From Methanocorpusculum sp. (GTDB lineage Archaea > Halobacteriota > Methanomicrobia > Methanomicrobiales > Methanocorpusculaceae): a stretch of 8,280 nt of DNA. This document shows, one piece after another, positions 6,004 through 8,280 of this stretch; position 1 is the first letter of the stretch, and every line of letters begins with the position of its first letter. The notes beneath the pieces are model-generated. The model ran no database searches. It saw only the letters and a program-made list of their open reading frames with translations, and had not been told where the DNA came from. Where the stretch lies: assembly GCA_017622255.1 (NCBI GenBank), contig JAGARL010000317.1, forward strand, positions 1 through 8,280, in the 5' to 3' direction. The translations under genes and the position numbers were made by a program.

Positions 6004-6397
6004 GTCATTGCGGTAAATCTTTCGCTGTTGGATGGTTTTTTTGCTGATATCTGCTGTCTGTTTCAGATGCAGCGCACATTTTTTCTGTCATATTCGGGAT
6101 GCCGGAAAGCAGTTTGTTCCGCAGGCCGCACCCTTTAGGAATATCCGCTGTGCTGCTGTTCTCCTTGAGTATTTTCAGTAATCCTTATCTCTGTCCACAA
6201 TTTGTGCGCTTTTTGCGGATTGTACATCCTTCTCCCCGTTTCGTGTCTAAAATCTGCATTTCCGGTCAGGATTAGTATTTTTCTTCGGGATTTGTCCATA
6301 TTCCAATGCATTCCTTTTGCGGACTAGAAGATTCGGTTACTCGAAAAATAAAAACATTTCTTTAGTTTTATCAAATAGATTTTCAAATTTTTCGGCA

Positions 6398-6407
6398 CTT
6401 ATATATT
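6398..6407 (+). promoter_or_regulatory. Upstream TATA box candidate of the pilin gene
   Basis: CTTATATATT is a strong archaeal TATA match in front of the pilin gene. Transcription from it would give a leader of roughly 80 bases. A second candidate closer to the gene overlaps the palindrome at 6472-6486. Confidence 0.4.
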
Positions 6408-6470
6408 GCGGAAGAAAAAAACGCTAAAATGCAGCATACGGTTTTTCAAACCATCATGTATCTGTCGGAA

Positions 6471-6486
6471 TATAATCATTGATTAT
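6471..6486 (+). promoter_or_regulatory. TATA box with overlapping 15-base palindrome before the pilin gene
   Basis: TATAATCA (6471-6478) lies 33 bases before ATG 6511 and could be the TATA box of a short-leader transcript. It overlaps a perfect palindrome, ATAATCA-T-TGATTAT (6472-6486), with 7-base arms. A dimeric regulator bound there would block TBP, so this looks like a repressor operator. The regulator is not identified. Confidence 0.5.
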
Positions 6487-6510
6487 GTTCTGTATTGTAA
6501 CTCTGATCGT

Positions 6511-6975
6511 ATGAATACGATTTCGAAGAAACCACAGAAGGATAGCGCAGTCTCACCTGCTGTCGCAGTAATCCTGGTGATGGTCATTGTTGTCATCCTT
6601 GCGGTGTTTCTGATTGTCACCGGCGGGCCTTCGGAATATGTCGCTCAGGCACCGAATGTTGAGCTTGAGTCAAAGATTTATTCTGCAGAGTCTTTGAATA
6701 CTGTATATCTCATCTCTGTCTATGGTGAGAAACTTGATCTGACACGGGTCTCTGTTTCTATCTATGATGGAGTGGGGAATAAGGTGGCTGCCTATGATGA
6801 TCCGTCTGCATCGAACGCTGTAGGTTTGTATCTGGATGAGGGTGAGGTTCTTGACTTACGGAAGGGAACGCATTCTCCGGTTTCTCCTGATCTGCCTGCC
6901 GGCTCTTCCGCGAATGTTGTTGTCCACTATGACGGCAGGTTCATTTTATATGATGAGACGGTTCGCGTAGAATAG
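6511..6975 (+). CDS. Archaeal type IV pilin-like surface protein
   Basis: This 154-residue protein begins with a short basic segment (KKPQK, 6-10), then DSAVSPAVAVILVMVIVV (11-28) and hydrophobic residues to about 37. This is the class III signal of archaeal type IV pilins (DUF1628/PF07790-like, AVSP motif). The prepilin peptidase should cut just before the hydrophobic stretch, near residues 10-13, leaving a helix for filament or membrane packing. The exported remainder (about 40-154) looks beta-rich and has no cysteine. It is probably a minor pilin or pilin-like adhesin. No assembly ATPase or membrane core gene is nearby. I chose ATG 6511 over the in-frame TTG at 6406 because only this start puts the charged segment directly before the hydrophobic helix. 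No Shine-Dalgarno sequence is visible. Confidence 0.85.
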   Translation: MNTISKKPQKDSAVSPAVAVILVMVIVVILAVFLIVTGGPSEYVAQAPNVELESKIYSAESLNTVYLISVYGEKLDLTRVSVSIYDGVGNKVAAYDDPSASNAVGLYLDEGEVLDLRKGTHSPVSPDLPAGSSANVVVHYDGRFILYDETVRVE

Positions 6976-7226
6976 ATGTTGACCATATTTTGCAGAGGTG
7001 TATTCTGCAGGTCTGCGGGGGGATTGGTCTCTTCTTTCGCGTGTGTCAGTTGATGGATTTCTGAGACGGGAAAGTGAGAGATTTTTCCTCCCCTTTCTTC
7101 TATATGGTGTTGATGGGATATAGGGTTGCAGGAATTGTTTTCGGCGGGCTGAATCAGCGGAAGGTATCTATTCTATCCGCCTCCGGGTGTTTGGTATCTG
7201 AGATTCTGCGCTCAATTCTTATTTTT
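6976..7226. other. Intergenic region after the pilin gene
   Basis: I see no gene in this stretch. A 6-bp hairpin (TGCAGA 6991-6996 with TCTGCA 7004-7009) lies 15 bases after the pilin stop. T-tracts at 7082-7086 and 7222-7228 could end the pilin message. Confidence 0.45.
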
Positions 7227-7251
7227 TTATTCTTCAATCAGTATTCTGATT
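7222..7251 (+). terminator. T-tract and small hairpin downstream of the pilin gene
   Basis: Seven T residues (7222-7228) are followed by a perfect 6-bp hairpin, AATCAG (7236-7241) and CTGATT (7246-7251), around TATT. The T-tract alone could stop archaeal transcription from the left. The hairpin comes after it, so this is not a classical hairpin-then-T terminator. Confidence 0.3.
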
Positions 7252-7376
7252 AAGTATTCCTCAATTACGAGGCATAGCATAAGCAGATAATACAGTGCCC
7301 GGCGGATAAGCGGTTCACAAAGGAACGCAAGGATTCTGTCGCGGATTTTATTCAGCAGTTCCGCCGAGCGCCGCAA
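7227..7376 (-). CDS. Possible small hydrophobic protein overlapping the 162-residue gene
   Basis: From TTG at 7376 an open frame of 49 residues runs past the 162-residue gene's stop in the +1 frame, ending with TAA at 7227-7229. An earlier TTG would give 59 residues. The part lying outside the upstream gene reads IRDRILAFLCEPLIRRALYY followed by a leucine-rich hydrophobic run and YLIRILIEE. It resembles an amphipathic or single membrane-spanning helix and has the mixed ATC/CTT/CGC codon use of local genes. There is no ATG start and no ribosome site, so it could be a chance frame, a product of +1 frameshifting from the upstream gene, or the remnant of a formerly longer C-terminus. Confidence 0.25.
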   Translation of the reverse strand: MRRSAELLNKIRDRILAFLCEPLIRRALYYLLMLCLVIEEYLIRILIEE

Positions 7377-7836
7377 CGGTATCCGCCCAGGTTTCAACGG
7401 CGGCAAGGGTTGCGTCCTCTTCGAAGCCGTTGATGAGCATGTACTCTCGGGTAATGGTGACGGTGAAGGTATCTTCTCCGAGAGAGCAGGAAAACTTGGC
7501 GCTCCACGTGTCCTCGGTGGAGTCTCTGGATGCCCCGCCGTGGTTTTCGCCGTTTGCGGCTTCGGATGCGACCGCTCCTTCGAGGAAGGTCGTCATGTTC
7601 TCGTACTGCGTCTGGTCGTCTGCGTAGAGGTTGACGTATCCTTTCTCATCGGAGTTCTCGTCGAAGTAGATGATTTTTGCCTTGTAGGTCTCGGCAGACT
7701 TTTCCTTGCGGGTAAGCCCCATAGTAGAATCTGCGGCAAAGCTTGCGACCGCTTCGGCGAAGGTTGCAACGTCTGCGATTGCGGTGTAGGTTCTCTTGGC
7801 GTTTCTGGATTTGGAAGTTTCTACGAAATTAGTCAT
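7348..7836 (-). CDS. Acidic 162-residue protein of unknown function
   Basis: I do not recognise this protein. It has no signal peptide or transmembrane segment, one cysteine (Cys117), and a strong excess of Asp and Glu. Predicted order by eye is: N-terminal tail, helix about 21-37 (ADVATFAEAVASFAADS), strands about 49-72, a linker 88-109 rich in Gly, Ala, Ser and Glu, strands 111-135, helix about 141-157 (DATLAAVETWADTVAAL). The parts 48-85 and 108-157 look faintly alike (ETYKAKIIYF against DTWSAKFSCS), suggesting an internal duplication. ATG 7836 is preceded by AGGAG ten bases upstream, a long but usable spacing. Its leader contains competing inverted repeats that may control translation. 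A small structural or virus-derived protein is possible but unsupported. Confidence 0.7.
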   Translation of the reverse strand: MTNFVETSKSRNAKRTYTAIADVATFAEAVASFAADSTMGLTRKEKSAETYKAKIIYFDENSDEKGYVNLYADDQTQYENMTTFLEGAVASEAANGENHGGASRDSTEDTWSAKFSCSLGEDTFTVTITREYMLINGFEEDATLAAVETWADTVAALGGTAE

Positions 7837-7846
7837 GGTATGGTAA

Positions 7847-7933
7847 CTCCTGACAGAGGAGATATACCAAAAAGAGACGGATTATTTTTCAGAGATAGAG
7901 GTTGCCCTGTTTGGTCATATCTCCTCTATCTCT
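7847..7933 (-). promoter_or_regulatory. Leader with mutually exclusive hairpins, possible RNA switch
   Basis: In the transcript of the 162-residue gene, three pairings overlap. Pairing 1: AGAGATAGAGG (7933-7923) with CCTCTATCTCT (7901-7891), a perfect 11 bp. Pairing 2: AGAGGAGATATGACCAAA (7927-7910) with TTTGGTATATCTCCTCT (7871-7855), 17 bp with one bulged G. Pairing 3: CTCCT (7861-7857) with the Shine-Dalgarno AGGAG (7851-7847) around CTGTC. Pairings 1 and 2 share 7923-7927; pairings 2 and 3 share 7857-7861. Forming 1 would free CTCCT to hide the ribosome site; forming 2 would free it. The gene's translation could therefore be switched. Alternatively the repeats are DNA operators, since GGTATATC (7868-7861) also looks like a TATA box. 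Confidence 0.45.
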
Positions 7934-7958
7934 ATTACTTAGGTTGGTTTTTGTCTGA

Positions 7959-7965
7959 CATAAAT
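7959..7965 (-). promoter_or_regulatory. TATA-like box upstream of the switch leader
   Basis: Read on the - strand, ATTTATG would place the transcription start near 7936, just before the first arm of the leader structure. The match is weak and placed by eye. Confidence 0.3.
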
Positions 7966-8041
7966 CCGCGAATCGTGTTAACGTCCGGCGTTTGTATCGG
8001 GCCTGGATTTTTTTGCGGGTGGTTGTGCGGTTAAAATCGCG

Positions 8042-8049
8042 CAAAAAAA
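8042..8049 (-). terminator. T-tract terminator of the truncated upstream gene
   Basis: On the - strand there is a run of seven T residues about 70 bases after the stop of the partial gene at the window's right edge, a plausible transcript end. Confidence 0.35.
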
Positions 8050-8096
8050 GGTTGTGTGGGTTTGCAGATTTATTTTGAGATAGAACATGTTTGTAC

Positions 8097-8109
8097 TGCT
8101 GTTACAGCA
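8097..8109. repeat. 13-base palindrome
   Basis: TGCTGT-T-ACAGCA has exact 6-base arms around one base, just past the stop of the partial gene. As RNA the loop would be too small, so a DNA-binding site is the only obvious role. It may be chance. Confidence 0.3.
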
Positions 8110-8119
8110 TTCATCATGT

Positions 8120-8280
8120 CTATGGGAGATTCAGGAAATCCTCTTCGGAGATTGCTGTATCCCATCCTCCCCGTATCTCTCCTTTGTGGCGATTGATTCC
8201 GGTATATTCGAGGCTGGAATCTTCGTAGCGTCTGAATTTGTAAACTGCTTCGTTCATGAGTGCATCATTGAAGAGACCAA
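8120..8280 (-). CDS. C-terminal part of an unidentified protein, cut by the window edge
   Basis: On the - strand a frame enters at 8280 and stays open for 52 full codons to TAG at 8120-8122. Its residues include GLFNDALMNEAVYKFRRYED and later YTGINRHKGEIRGGWDTAIS, ending EEDFLNLP. The composition is well mixed and charged, and codon choice resembles the neighbouring genes, which supports real coding. An ATG lies inside (8257-8255), so a short 45-residue protein is the alternative to a truncated longer one. I do not recognise the family from this fragment. Confidence 0.5.
   Translation of the reverse strand, partial: GLFNDALMNEAVYKFRRYEDSSLEYTGINRHKGEIRGGWDTAISEEDFLNLP

Larger units (their letters stand above)
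5960..6510. other. AT-rich intergenic region, 550 bases
   Basis: This is a divergent intergenic region between the winged-helix regulator (-) and the pilin gene (+). Promoter elements lie at both edges (5961-6003 and 6398-6486). The middle, about 6010-6390, contains only short chance-like reading frames. The best is a 54-codon frame on the - strand (6299-6135) with no ribosome site and no recognisable motif. I see no tRNA, repeat array or strong hairpin in the middle part. Confidence 0.5.

Noticed and set aside
5563..6138. Open frames antisense to the winged-helix regulator and into the intergenic region
   Set aside because: They are rich in Cys, Arg and Phe as shadows of the regulator gene and carry no motif.
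6135..6299. 54-residue open frame on the - strand in the intergenic region
   Set aside because: It has no ribosome site, motif or hydrophobic pattern. Composition is not distinctive, so it is most likely chance.
6406..6510. N-terminal extension of the pilin from TTG 6406
   Set aside because: It would place 35 residues before the charged segment and hydrophobic helix, which does not fit a class III signal peptide.
7174..7308. 8-base inverted repeat TATCCGCC / GGCGGATA
   Set aside because: It is short and widely spaced, and expected by chance in a region of this size.
7540..8034. 164-residue open frame on the + strand opposite the 162-residue gene and its leader
   Set aside because: The - strand gene has a start with AGGAG upstream and a balanced composition. 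The + strand frame is Cys- and Gly-rich without motifs and runs through the inverted repeats.
1..8280. CRISPR array, insertion sequence or integrase
   Set aside because: No regularly spaced direct repeats, transposase motifs or terminal repeats with target duplications could be found by eye.

Overview
The window looks archaeal and euryarchaeal, most like a methanogen of the Methanomicrobiales (a Methanocorpusculum-type genome is my best guess, from general gene content and not from any search). The grounds are a ferredoxin/geranylgeranyl-reductase pair for archaeal membrane lipids, a three-gene Era-like GTPase / DUF2073 / zinc-ribbon cluster found in Euryarchaeota (ArvABC/OapABC), an archaeal type IV pilin with an AVSPA-type N-terminus, a two-HTH regulator of archaeal type, AT-rich TATA boxes about 25 bases upstream of predicted starts, and a tRNA without an encoded CCA end.

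Layout. Bases 1-540 have no convincing protein gene but are GC-rich and full of short hairpins. A tRNA-Arg(CCG) lies at 547-620. Then comes a two-gene operon on the + strand: a 59-residue two-cluster ferredoxin (670-849) whose stop overlaps the start of a geranylgeranyl reductase (846-2012). On the - strand, reading from 3499 down to 2112, is arvA-arvB-arvC, a tightly packed operon for a small GTPase and its two partner proteins. Divergent from it are two + strand genes (3699-4565 and 4691-5464), each encoding a protein made of four CBS domains. A convergent - strand gene (5480-5959) encodes a regulator with two winged-helix domains. A 550-base AT-rich gap precedes a type IV pilin-like surface protein (6511-6975, +). 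After another gap comes an unrecognised acidic 162-residue protein (7348-7836, -). A truncated C-terminal coding region (8120-8280, -) runs off the window.

How the parts may work together. Ferredoxin plus reductase saturate the isoprenoid chains of membrane lipids. ArvABC is, from work in Haloferax, linked to extracellular vesicle formation, so the left half of the window is membrane-centred. The two CBS proteins are probably adenine-nucleotide-responsive regulators of unknown partners. The most unusual non-coding structure is the leader of the 162-residue gene: three overlapping inverted repeats form mutually exclusive pairings that would hide or expose its Shine-Dalgarno sequence, a possible RNA switch. 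A 15-base palindrome overlaps the likely TATA box of the pilin gene.

Limits: no similarity searches or folding calculations were run. Family names rest on motifs read by eye, and promoter and RNA-structure statements are inferences.
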